From Mucilaginibacter gotjawali (GTDB lineage: Bacteria; Bacteroidota; Bacteroidia; Sphingobacteriales; Sphingobacteriaceae): a stretch of 64,000 nt of DNA. The stretch's first letter is position 1, and each line of letters starts with the position of its first letter. Below the pieces are notes generated by a model. The model saw only the letters and a list, made by a program, of their open reading frames with translations. It was not told the origin of the DNA and did no database searches. The stretch covers positions 2,356,001 to 2,420,000 of the forward strand of contig NZ_AP017313.1 of assembly GCF_002355435.1 (NCBI RefSeq), in the 5' to 3' direction. Shown here one piece after another: positions 8,921 to 16,447 of the stretch. The translations under genes were made by a program, and so were the position numbers.

Positions 8921-9308
8921 AACCCGGATGTTTAAACGAAGGTAAACAATAACCTATTAACAGCGCCGGGGTAATGCAATTTTTTTCAATAGCAGCTTCA
9001 TTGACCATCGGCTTTCAGCAATATTACTTTTATACAAAAAAAGTTGGGGTGGTAGTAGCGCCGGTGGAGGTCAGGTACCCAGGGAACTAAAAAGCCCTGG
9101 CATTGAGGTTTTATATTTTAAATGGAATAAACAATTGCGGCTGGTTTTTTCAGAAAAACCAATTGCCAAGACCAATGCCGCAATATGATCAACCCGCTTT
9201 CATTAATGCGTCATATTCCATTAGCGTGTTAAAGCCGATCTACGGATGATTATGCGTGGAGACCGTGTCTCCATTATGATAAAATGGCGGTGGAGAGCTA
9301 TAAGTCCC
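8921..9308. other. 388-base intergenic gap with promoter-like site and hairpins
   Basis: No gene is visible. On the minus strand TACCTTCG (8937-8944) resembles the TAnnTTTG -7 element with one mismatch and would start the CheB-CheR operon about 15-20 bases upstream of its ATG; no good -33 box was seen. A short perfect hairpin lies at 9257-9273 (7-bp arms TGGAGAC/GTCTCCA, 3-base loop). Another weak hairpin is at about 9149-9167 (GGTTTTT/AAAAACC). Their roles are unknown. Confidence 0.4.
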
Positions 9309-10004
9309 TTATATCCGGATGGGATCCGTTATTTCTGCCGGACGGGAGGTTTTTTCTGCCTTATGGGTAATAATCCTTTCGATCTGGTTGAGTTGTTCGG
9401 TGCTTAAAGCCTTTAAATTTTCCTGGCTGATGATGGTGTTGTTGATTTGGATATAGTTGTTTTGCTCGTTCACCACGGTAGTTTGCGTTTTATGGAGTGC
9501 GCCAACCATTTCGAAATAGAGGCGGGCGGCGCGCATATCGCCGCTGCTGGCGTATTTAAAAACGTTGGCCAGTATTTTGGGGGCCATAAATTTAAACTGT
9601 TCCATTTGTGCTATAAATTCGGGCTGTGCTTTGTAGGCGGCAAAATGTTTGTTAATGGTTTGCCTGCTGAGGCCGGTTTCTTCGGCGATGGCGGTTTTAG
9701 TGGGCATAACGCCATGATGCCGCATCAACCGGGCGATGGCATCGCTGATCATGAGGTGGTTATATTCCCAGATACTGCTTTTTGTAGCGGCGGGAATGAT
9801 CAGTTCTATTTTATTGAGGAAGGTATCCCGTTCGGCGTCTTTTAATTTGGCCAATGTTTGGGTGGTGGTTCGCTCAAGGCATTGCCGTTCGGCCGGGCTA
9901 AAATCTTCAATATCTTTTAAGGTTATTTTTGTGAGGGCCAGGAGGCCTTCAACTTTTTGTTGCACAGCGGTACAACTTGTTAAAGTAGTGTTTTTGGAAG
10001 TCAT
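9309..10004 (-). CDS. Orphan HTH protein resembling phage terminase small subunits
   Basis: The 231-residue product is soluble with no signal peptide. Residues about 95-140 hold a helix-turn-helix (MPTKTAIAEETGLSRQTINKHF), and the rest is mostly helical, ending in a segment (NNYIQINNTIISQENLKALS) often seen in small-terminase-like proteins that pass through a short beta arm before the C-terminus. Such proteins bind DNA in phages, but no large terminase, portal or other phage gene is near. It may be a domesticated phage gene or a small regulator. It stands alone, downstream of a good promoter (10030-10037) and beside a tRNA-end-like repeat region, which suits a relic of an integrated element. 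Function is not known. Confidence 0.65.
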   Translation of the reverse strand: MTSKNTTLTSCTAVQQKVEGLLALTKITLKDIEDFSPAERQCLERTTTQTLAKLKDAERDTFLNKIELIIPAATKSSIWEYNHLMISDAIARLMRHHGVMPTKTAIAEETGLSRQTINKHFAAYKAQPEFIAQMEQFKFMAPKILANVFKYASSGDMRAARLYFEMVGALHKTQTTVVNEQNNYIQINNTIISQENLKALSTEQLNQIERIITHKAEKTSRPAEITDPIRI

Positions 10005-10029
10005 AACGGTTTTTTTGGGAGGGAGAAAG

Positions 10030-10060
10030 CAAAGGTACGGAAAATATTTGAAAAATACTA
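10030..10060 (-). promoter_or_regulatory. Bacteroidota-type promoter for the orphan HTH gene
   Basis: On the minus strand TACCTTTG (10037-10030) is a perfect TAnnTTTG -7 element, with a T-rich stretch (TATTTTTC) about 18 bases upstream as a weak -33 element. The ATG of the HTH gene lies 26 bases downstream of the -7 box. Confidence 0.6.
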
Positions 10061-10242
10061 ATTTAATTAGTAAATAGTAGTCTCGGAGTGTAAACCCGTA
10101 TATTATGTATATAATTGATTATCAATTAAATATATAAAATATAATTTAAAAAATGTAAACCATTTGTAAACCAATAATGCCTGTTGGTTTTGTTTTTTAA
10201 GGAAGGCCGGCGGCTGTAAATAGGGCAGCAACGGTAAAAGCA

Positions 10243-10274
10243 AAAAGCCCTCAGAGGTTTTTCTGAGGGCTTTT
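10243..10274 (-). terminator. Rho-independent terminator-like hairpin beside the first tRNA-end-like repeat
   Basis: The 12-bp arms AAAAGCCCTCAG and CTGAGGGCTTTT enclose an 8-base loop. It lies directly after the tRNA-3'-end-like repeat when read on the minus strand, the arrangement found behind stable RNA genes. The hairpin is symmetric and could work on either strand. Confidence 0.7.
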
Positions 10275-10275
10275 C

Positions 10276-10290
10276 AGTGGAGCCGGAGGG
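10276..10290 (-). repeat. 15-bp direct repeat copy 1, tRNA/tmRNA 3'-end-like
   Basis: AGTGGAGCCGGAGGG is repeated exactly at 10436-10450, 160 bases away. Read on the minus strand it gives CCCTCCGGCTCCACT, which looks like the acceptor-stem end and discriminator of a tRNA or tmRNA. No complete tRNA can be folded from here. Direct repeats of a tRNA end are what site-specific integration leaves behind. Confidence 0.5.
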
Positions 10291-10327
10291 ATTAGCGTTG
10301 CTGATCTCCTCCTAACCCGTAAAGGGA

Positions 10328-10430
10328 ACCGAAACAGAGCCGCTATCGCGGCTTGCGTCTCTCACAAAAAGCAAAAACCCGAATAAAATTCGGGTTTTTG
10401 CTTTTTACTCGATCCGCTGCCTGTTTCGGT
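10328..10430. other. Nested inverted-repeat structure between the two direct repeats
   Basis: An outer perfect 10-bp inverted repeat (ACCGAAACAG at 10328-10337, CTGTTTCGGT at 10421-10430) encloses two more hairpins: AGCCGC/GCGGCT at 10337-10352 and the long 19-bp terminator hairpin at 10366-10406. The nesting suggests a structured transcript or an element terminus rather than random sequence. No ORF is present. Confidence 0.5.
10366..10406. terminator. Strong bidirectional terminator hairpin
   Basis: Perfect 19-bp arms (10366-10384 and 10388-10406) around a 3-base loop, with A-tract and T-tract at the two ends, give a terminator for both strands. It lies between the two tRNA-end-like repeats. 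Confidence 0.75.
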
Positions 10431-10435
10431 CATCA

Positions 10436-10465
10436 AGTGGAGCCGGAGGGGGTTGGTATCGAACC
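10436..10465 (-). repeat. Direct repeat copy 2 with T-arm-like hairpin
   Basis: Positions 10436-10450 repeat the 15 bases at 10276-10290. Here the match to a tRNA end goes further: the next bases on the minus strand contain GGGGTTCGATACC with the TTCGA of a T-loop and a hairpin GGGGTT/AACCCC. The arm is distorted compared with a true T-arm (the usual 5-bp stem with 7-base loop does not form), so this is a degraded or mimic tRNA/tmRNA end, not a working gene. Confidence 0.4.
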
Positions 10466-10469
10466 CCTT

Positions 10470-10809
10470 ATTCCACTTCTAGAGTTTTTTGACAGGTTGA
10501 ATTTAAAATGATTTTGATGATTGTTTCGTATTTGCAAGTAGTCATTTTAATTAGTATTCTGCATACTTTGATAAATTGTTGTTATTGGATAAAATAGTTT
10601 ATCAAATATGAAAGCAGCTTAGTTATATGTTCGCGGTAGTACCGGCTCACGAAAAAGCAAGTTACTTTTTAATCGAACAGGAGGCGCGTTCAATGCACCG
10701 TTGTGAAATTAGCAATATAAAAGTCAAATAGTTGTTCATTTAGTTAAACCAGTAAATCGGAATGACCTGATCGGGACTTCAGAATAAGTAAACTGCTGTT
10801 TGTGTCCAC
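10470..10809. other. Non-coding stretch, nothing recognised
   Basis: AT-rich sequence between the tRNA-end-like repeats and the shared promoter block. No credible ORF, tRNA or strong hairpin was seen. Confidence 0.4.
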
Positions 10810-10880
10810 TTTGAACATTCCGTACTCTATTTTCTGACTTTTGTACACCATCATCCATTTTTTCCTTCTATAATTTTACT
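10810..10880 (+). promoter_or_regulatory. Promoter block A, copy of the GH31 promoter
   Basis: About 70 bases run parallel to the block upstream of the GH31 gene (13551-13620): both begin TTTGAACATT, continue through TACTCTAT and CTTTTGTACC/ACC, then a CAT-rich segment, and end at TATAATTTT. TAATTTTA at 10871-10878 would be the -7 element. The conserved part upstream of the -7 is the likely binding site for an activator, plausibly the hybrid regulator at 16448-20643. It lies about 165 bases upstream of the truncated GH31-like ORF. Confidence 0.6.
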
Positions 10881-11046
10881 CCCAGATTAATAAATCTGGC
10901 ACTGATAGTTAAAATTTTGTCGCTGAAACAATAGTTGGGTTTCGCTGCATTTAACGTATGTGTGTGTTCATTAATATCCTTTCGCCTTGCGAAGATAGAA
11001 TTTAACCAATTAAACCGGTTCAGACCCGTTTTATTCTTATTGAAAA

Positions 11047-11577
11047 ATGAAACTAATGTTAGACTCATCCCTATTTGGAATGGCAACAGCCTTATTATTA
11101 GTCTTTTTAATAGATGTAATTACTGTAATAAACAGTCTTTATACCTTTCAAAGTGTAGGTAATAACTTATTATTTACTTTAAATAAAGGGTTGAAGAAGG
11201 TCACTATTTGCAGTAATGACATCACTGAAATAAAGCATGCTTTACCTGGGCTTATCAATCGGTCTTCTCCCGTGAAAGAAACGAAAAGGGGGGTAATATT
11301 TTTTAAGGTTTCGAAAGCTGGGAATCGCGTTGTTGTAATGACTGCCAGGCTAATTGAGTTAACAAATAAAGTCGGCAATAGCATAACGTACTTAAATACT
11401 TATCACAATCAAACAGGTAGCCCTGGTTTACCTGGTTGCCTGACACCTTCAATTGTAACTAACCAATTTATTCACAGCGGCAAACTAATAAGTCGCATTA
11501 ACCAATTTTTTTATGAAGAAAACATCAAACTATCTTTTATGCCTCCTTGCAATCATCGGGTTGACAAGATGCGGTAA
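11047..11577 (+). pseudogene. Truncated GH31 N-terminal domain (relic or solo domain)
   Basis: The 176-residue frame matches the first part of the GH31 protein encoded at 13671. NNLLFTLNKGLKKVTICSND aligns with NGLLLKLDKGLMKVTVCKDD, and GVIFFKVSKAGNRVVVMTAR with GLPVFKVSENKNQVTIITSK. The hydrophobic leader also aligns. The match fades after about residue 120, in the N-terminal beta-sandwich, so the TIM barrel and catalytic Asp residues are absent. The last 65 bases overlap the start of the GH5 gene in another frame. Together with the copied promoter upstream, this is a partial duplication of promoter plus GH31 5' end. It may be a relic, or its promoter may now drive the GH5 gene. Confidence 0.65.
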
Positions 11578-13207
11578 GCAACAAATTCCCAATCCGGCCG
11601 TTAAACCGCTTATTTCAAAAAATAACAGTAATTCACTGGCGTCGTACCCGAGTTGGAACACCAACCCGATTGCGCCCGATCAAACGGGTATGACCAGTAC
11701 AGCAGCTCAAATCGCTGCAAACATCAATTTGGGGATTAATATTGGTAATACAATGGAAGCCATAAACAACGAAAACGGGTGGGGTAATCCCAATATTACC
11801 CAGGCACTCATTGATACCTACAAACAAAGGGGTTTTAATGCCATACGCATCCCTTGTAATTGGGATTGGTCGCATATTATTAACACATCTACTGAGCAAA
11901 TAGACCCGGCCTGGCTCGCCCGAGTGCAGGCTGTTGTGCAATATTGCATTAACGATGGCCTGTATGTGATATTAAATATACATTATGATGGCGGATGGTT
12001 GCAAAGCAATTGTACCACGGCTGCACAAGCTTCAGTTAATGCTAAACAAAAAGCACTTTGGGAGCAAATTGCCACACAACTGCGTGGTTTTGACCAGCAT
12101 TTGATGTTTGCCAGCGCGAACGAACCCGATGTAAGCGATGCTACCGGCGAGAGTGTTCTGCTTTCTTATCATCAAACGTTTATTAATGCGGTTAGGTCAA
12201 CCGGCGGGCACAACAGTTACCGCACTTTGGTTATCCAGGGCCCGGGCACCGATATTACAAAAACAAATAACCTGATGAATACTTTGCCCACCGATGCGGC
12301 ATCTAGTCGTTTGATGGTGGAAGTACATTACTATACCCCTTATAACTTTTGTTTAATGAACAGCGATGCTTCATGGGGCAAAATGTTTTACTACTGGGGT
12401 TCTGGGTATCACACCACCTTCGATCCTACGCGCAATGCTACCTATGGTGAAGAGTCGGACATGAATACATGGTTCGGGCAGATGAAGACTAAGTTCGTTA
12501 ATAACGGCATCCCGGTAGTAATGGGCGAATTTGGAGCGTGGCGCCGCGGCATTTCGGGAGATTCTTTAACATTCAATGCTGCTTCCGTGGCATATTGGAA
12601 TAATTATCTTGTACACACTGCTTTGGCTAACGGCATGCTTCCATTTTTATGGGATACCGGTTCAATCATTAACAGGTCCAACTACTCGGTACAAGATCAA
12701 CAACAGTTAGCGTCCCTCACACAAGGCACACAAAACGGATCGTCCCAAACATTCCAGGTTGGTGGCGTTTACCAAATTCTTAACAGGTACAGCTTTAAGC
12801 CTTTAGAGATCTGGGGTTGGGGTACTGCTAACGGCTCGACTGCAGACCAATGGGATTACGCCGCTGGTCAAAATCAGCAGTTCAAAGTCATTAGCGGCAG
12901 TAACGGTCACTACCTGTTAATACCTATGCACGCTCAATCCAGGTGTTTGGAAGTATTAAATTGGTCTGGTTCTAACGGTGCTACCGTGGATATCTGGGAT
13001 TATTCGGGTACAGGCGGTAACAATCAAAACTGGTCAATTCAGGCAACCGATAATGGTTACTATAAGATTCTCAACGCAAATAGCGGAAAGGCTCTTGAAG
13101 TTTCACTGGGAAGCAATGCGGCGACTCCGCTCAGAAATGGAACTTCGGTTGATCAATACGATTACAGTGGCGGTAAAAACCAGCAATGGGCATTTGTGAA
13201 AATATAG
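11513..13207 (+). CDS. GH5 endoglucanase (xyloglucanase-like) with C-terminal ricin-type lectin domain
   Basis: The 564-residue protein starts with a lipoprotein signal ending near Cys20 (LTRCGKQ), so it probably sits on the outer membrane. Residues about 50-400 are a GH5 barrel close to subfamily 4: NLGINIGNTMEA, RIPCNWDW, NIHYDGGW, acid/base Glu204 in SANEPD, HYYTP, and nucleophile Glu339 in MGEFG. Residues about 415-564 form a ricin B-type beta-trefoil with repeated QxW-like ends (NQQF, NQNW, NQQW), a carbohydrate-binding module. Three further GH5 paralogs lie at 27612-32146. The gene is separated from the main operon by GH31 and the regulator. A hairpin terminator follows at 13251-13296. 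Backbone cleavage of xyloglucan is inferred from the neighbours. Confidence 0.88.
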   Translation: MKKTSNYLLCLLAIIGLTRCGKQQIPNPAVKPLISKNNSNSLASYPSWNTNPIAPDQTGMTSTAAQIAANINLGINIGNTMEAINNENGWGNPNITQALIDTYKQRGFNAIRIPCNWDWSHIINTSTEQIDPAWLARVQAVVQYCINDGLYVILNIHYDGGWLQSNCTTAAQASVNAKQKALWEQIATQLRGFDQHLMFASANEPDVSDATGESVLLSYHQTFINAVRSTGGHNSYRTLVIQGPGTDITKTNNLMNTLPTDAASSRLMVEVHYYTPYNFCLMNSDASWGKMFYYWGSGYHTTFDPTRNATYGEESDMNTWFGQMKTKFVNNGIPVVMGEFGAWRRGISGDSLTFNAASVAYWNNYLVHTALANGMLPFLWDTGSIINRSNYSVQDQQQLASLTQGTQNGSSQTFQVGGVYQILNRYSFKPLEIWGWGTANGSTADQWDYAAGQNQQFKVISGSNGHYLLIPMHAQSRCLEVLNWSGSNGATVDIWDYSGTGGNNQNWSIQATDNGYYKILNANSGKALEVSLGSNAATPLRNGTSVDQYDYSGGKNQQWAFVKI

Positions 13208-13550
13208 CACAAACCGAAGTAGACTAATTTAAGCTATTTTATAATTCCCGAAAAATTCCTAGTGCCTTATTTTAAAGTGAGGTGTTAGGGATTTTTTAAG
13301 TTTCATGCTGATGGCTGAGCGTTACGGTTGATGTAGAGTTTTGCAATAATGCCCTTACAAAGAGTTAGCGGTACCGAAAGCTCATACGAACGTAACAATC
13401 AAACCTAAATAGTGCCCCTTATTATATTCCTTTGCAAAGTGTCAACTATTTTCTTTCCGTTAGTTTATCTTTTTCGCGATGAATTTAATTTTTATCAGGT
13501 AAGCCACTCGTGATATACATTTTGTTTGAGACTTGCTGATTTTATGGCAA
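13208..13550. other. Intergenic gap after GH5
   Basis: Apart from the terminator at 13251-13296 this AT-rich gap shows no gene or clear motif; it ends at the promoter block of the GH31 gene. Confidence 0.4.
13251..13296 (+). terminator. Terminator of the GH5-lectin gene
   Basis: Arms AAAAATTCCTA (13251-13261) and TAGGGATTTTT (13286-13296) pair with one G-T wobble and are followed by T residues. It lies 44 bases after the GH5 stop. Confidence 0.6.
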
Positions 13551-13620
13551 TTTGAACATTTCATACTCTATATATTCACTTTTGTACCCGTTCATTCATT
13601 TTTCTGATCTATAATTTTGG
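13551..13620 (+). promoter_or_regulatory. Promoter block B upstream of GH31
   Basis: TAATTTTG at 13612-13619 is a perfect TAnnTTTG -7 element. The upstream 60 bases match block A at 10810-10880 base for base over long stretches (TTTGAACATT, TACTCTAT, ACTTTTGTAC, ATTCATTTTT). The usual -33 box at the right distance is not obvious, which fits a promoter needing an activator. Confidence 0.65.
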
Positions 13621-13670
13621 CGCTTTCAAATAAACCGGGGACATTTCAAAATCGGGCTAAATGAATTTTT

Positions 13671-16151
13671 ATGATCGTGATACAGCCACCTGTAATGAAG
13701 ATCATTTTTATGAATCAACCTTCGGCCGGGATAAAGAAAAAAATGACCAATAAACTAAATAAACCTGTATTCATGGTAAACAACAAACTAACGTTCAGGT
13801 ACGGCTTGTCCAAAATTTTAACTGCCGTGCTATTGCTCTTAATTATTAACACTACTGCGGCTATGGCCTCTGTAATATCCTACAAAAAAGAGGCAAACGG
13901 ATTATTATTAAAATTAGATAAAGGCCTTATGAAGGTTACTGTTTGCAAGGATGATATCATCGAAGTAAAATATACTATTTTTGATAGTTTTACCACCAGG
14001 CCGTCCCTTATTGTAAATGCAAAATGGGGCCTCCCTGTTTTTAAGGTTTCAGAAAATAAAAACCAGGTTACTATCATCACCTCAAAGTTGAAGGTGGTAA
14101 TAAACAAAGCTACTAACAACGTTAGCTATGAAGATGTTTACGGTAAAGAGCTCACCTCCGAAGATAATAAAAGCATTACGCCGGCTGCCATAGCCGGCAT
14201 AAGCACCTGGAATATAAGCTCCCAATTCAATTCACCCAAAGACGAGGCGCTTTTTGGGTTGGGCTGCCACCCAACCGACACGGGCTCCATTAACTATAAA
14301 GGCCGGAACCAGGACCTGGCTATAAAATACCTTACCGGGGCCGTTCCTGTGCTGCTATCCACCCGGGGCTATGGCCTGATGTGGGATAATTATTCGGCGT
14401 CAAACTTTTATGGCGCCGAAGCAGGCAATACGAAATTTAAATACGTATCCGAAAGTGGCAGGCAGGTTGATTATTACTTTTTTTACGGCCCGGGTTTCGA
14501 CCAGATCATCAACCTGTACCGCACCGCCACCGGCAAAGCCCCCATGTTTGCCAAATGGGCATTCGGGCTGTTCCAGTCGCAGGACAGGTATATGAGCCAG
14601 GACGAAATTCTCTCGGTAAAAGACAACTACCGGAATAACTACATCCCGGTGGATGTAATTGTACAGGATTGGTATTATTGGGACCCATATCCTATCGGCT
14701 CTCATGTGATGAACCCGGCACGCTATCCCGATCCCAAAAAACTGATCGATGAGCTGCATAAAAGTAATATCCATGGCATGATCTCCATATGGCCGCTGTT
14801 TGGTAAAGGCACTAAAGACTTTGATACTGTACAAAAAATGGGCGGCTTAACCAGTATTACCTGGGACAACATTGTTACCCATACTTTCGACAGCTATTAC
14901 GATGCCCACAACCCAAAGGCCCGTGAACTATATTGGGATATGGCCCGTGATAGCCTGATTAAAAGGTATGGCTGGGATGCATGGTGGGTTGATCAGTGCG
15001 AACCGGACAATGGCGCTTTATTGGATGAGCGCCGCAAAAGTGATTTCTGGACAGGGAAGGGGATCGACTATTTCAATACTTATTCGCTGGAACATTCAAC
15101 AGGCATTTACCAGGGCTGGCGACGGGATATCCCAAACAAAAGGGCGTTCTTTTTACTAAGGCAATCCTTTGCGGGTGAGCAGCGCAATGCCGCAGCGCTT
15201 TGGTCATCCGATATTTCCTGCACGTTTGAAGCGTTTAAAAGCCAGGTACCCCAGGGTATTAATGCTTGTTCTTCGGGCATTCCTTACTGGACGTCAGATA
15301 TTGGCGGATACCATTACAACTGGAAAGTTCCTGATTGGTCAAAACCGGATTTCAGGGAACTGTTTACCCGCTGGTTCCAGTTTGGTGCATTTTGCCCTAT
15401 TATGCGCATCCATGGTAAGGGTGAGCGGGCCATATTTTCAAAAAACTGGGATGAAGGAACAAGGTCAATCCTTTTGAAATATGATAAGTTGCGTTATCGC
15501 TTGTTGCCTTATATCTATTCACTGGCGGCAAAAACAACCCTGGATAGCTATACCATGATGCGCTCGCTGGCATTTGATTTCAGGAACGACACCAATGTTT
15601 ACAAAATACCTGATCAGTATATGTTCGGACCTGCATTTTTGGTTAACCCGGTTACCGAAAAAGGAGCAACAGGAAGAAATGTTTATTTGCCAAAGTCAAT
15701 TGCCTGGTACGACTTCTGGACGGGAGAAAAGGTAAGCGGGGGTAAAACTATTGACGCAGCTGCTCCGATAGATAAGATGCCTTTATATATAAAAGCCGGT
15801 TCTATCATCCCGATGGGCCCCGATGTGGAATATGCTACCCAAAAAACCAACAGAGTTATTGAACTGCGCATTTACCCGGGCGCCGACGGCAAGTTTACCT
15901 TTTACGAGGACGAAAACGATAATTACAATTATGAAAAAGGACAGTATGCCACCTTTACATTAACCTGGAACGACCAGCAGAAAAAACTAAGCATATCAGG
16001 TACTAAAGGGACGTTTCCGGGTATGTTAAAGCAGCGTACTTTCAATATTGTTGTGGTTAACGGCAAACATGGTTCAGGCTCAGTAGCTACGACGAATATT
16101 GACGAAACAGTTAGCTATAAGGGTAAAGCAACCGTGGTAAAATTGTGGTGA
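13671..16151 (+). CDS. GH31 alpha-xylosidase-like enzyme
   Basis: The frame encodes 826 residues, but the signal peptide lies inside the N-terminus, so translation may start at the ATG at 13743 or 13773. After the leader (cut near TTAAMA) come an N-terminal beta-sandwich (about residues 65-260), the TIM barrel (about 280-630) and C-terminal sandwich domains ending in a DUF5110-like part. Numbered from 13671, the nucleophile is Asp441 in WWVDQCEPDNG and the acid/base Asp514 in WSSDISCTF. FFLLRQSFAGEQRN and PYWTSDIGGY are typical of GH31 alpha-xylosidases. In a xyloglucan locus it would release xylose from the non-reducing end of imported oligosaccharides in the periplasm. It is preceded by promoter block B and followed by a strong terminator. 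Confidence 0.88.
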   Translation: MIVIQPPVMKIIFMNQPSAGIKKKMTNKLNKPVFMVNNKLTFRYGLSKILTAVLLLLIINTTAAMASVISYKKEANGLLLKLDKGLMKVTVCKDDIIEVKYTIFDSFTTRPSLIVNAKWGLPVFKVSENKNQVTIITSKLKVVINKATNNVSYEDVYGKELTSEDNKSITPAAIAGISTWNISSQFNSPKDEALFGLGCHPTDTGSINYKGRNQDLAIKYLTGAVPVLLSTRGYGLMWDNYSASNFYGAEAGNTKFKYVSESGRQVDYYFFYGPGFDQIINLYRTATGKAPMFAKWAFGLFQSQDRYMSQDEILSVKDNYRNNYIPVDVIVQDWYYWDPYPIGSHVMNPARYPDPKKLIDELHKSNIHGMISIWPLFGKGTKDFDTVQKMGGLTSITWDNIVTHTFDSYYDAHNPKARELYWDMARDSLIKRYGWDAWWVDQCEPDNGALLDERRKSDFWTGKGIDYFNTYSLEHSTGIYQGWRRDIPNKRAFFLLRQSFAGEQRNAAALWSSDISCTFEAFKSQVPQGINACSSGIPYWTSDIGGYHYNWKVPDWSKPDFRELFTRWFQFGAFCPIMRIHGKGERAIFSKNWDEGTRSILLKYDKLRYRLLPYIYSLAAKTTLDSYTMMRSLAFDFRNDTNVYKIPDQYMFGPAFLVNPVTEKGATGRNVYLPKSIAWYDFWTGEKVSGGKTIDAAAPIDKMPLYIKAGSIIPMGPDVEYATQKTNRVIELRIYPGADGKFTFYEDENDNYNYEKGQYATFTLTWNDQQKKLSISGTKGTFPGMLKQRTFNIVVVNGKHGSGSVATTNIDETVSYKGKATVVKLW

Positions 16152-16257
16152 GAAACGTTTCGCTATGTGCCGGTAGCTTAGTTGCTGTATTGCTTAATGT
16201 AATAAAAGATAGTTTTTAGTTGAAAAACCCTTAATTTATTTGATAAAAGACGGGTTG

Positions 16258-16291
16258 ATGCGCTCCGGGGTGAGATACGGAGCGCATTTTT
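16258..16291 (+). terminator. Terminator of GH31
   Basis: Perfect 10-bp arms ATGCGCTCCG (16258-16267) and CGGAGCGCAT (16278-16287), a 10-base loop, then TTTTTAT. It lies about 105 bases after the GH31 stop. Confidence 0.8.
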
Positions 16292-16357
16292 ATATAATAA
16301 TTCAAGTTTTTAACCAATCAAATAAACTAAAAAAAATGCCAGCCCTATGACGCAAAA

Positions 16358-16392
16358 ATTGCCCGGATGTTTAAATTTTTTTGCTACCTTAG
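16358..16392 (+). promoter_or_regulatory. Possible promoter of the hybrid two-component regulator
   Basis: TACCTTAG at 16385-16392 matches TAnnTTTG at all but one of the fixed positions, with an ATTG at 16358-16361 as a loose -33 box. It is about 55 bases upstream of the ATG. Confidence 0.4.
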
Positions 16393-16447
16393 TGTATTGG
16401 CTTTAAAAAGTCAACCTGTTAATTTTAGGCTTTTTAAATGATACCCG

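Noticed and set aside
9257..9273. Operator for the CheB-CheR operon
   Set aside because: The short hairpin is over 300 bases from the start codon and has no second copy; noted only as a hairpin.
10436..10530. A complete tRNA gene on the minus strand ending at the TTCGA/acceptor-like sequence
   Set aside because: No paired anticodon or D arm could be folded upstream, and the T-arm stem is wrong, so only a fragment is supported.
10436..10530. A tmRNA gene
   Set aside because: The 3'-end-like bases alone are not enough; no tag-peptide frame or matching 5' half was found.
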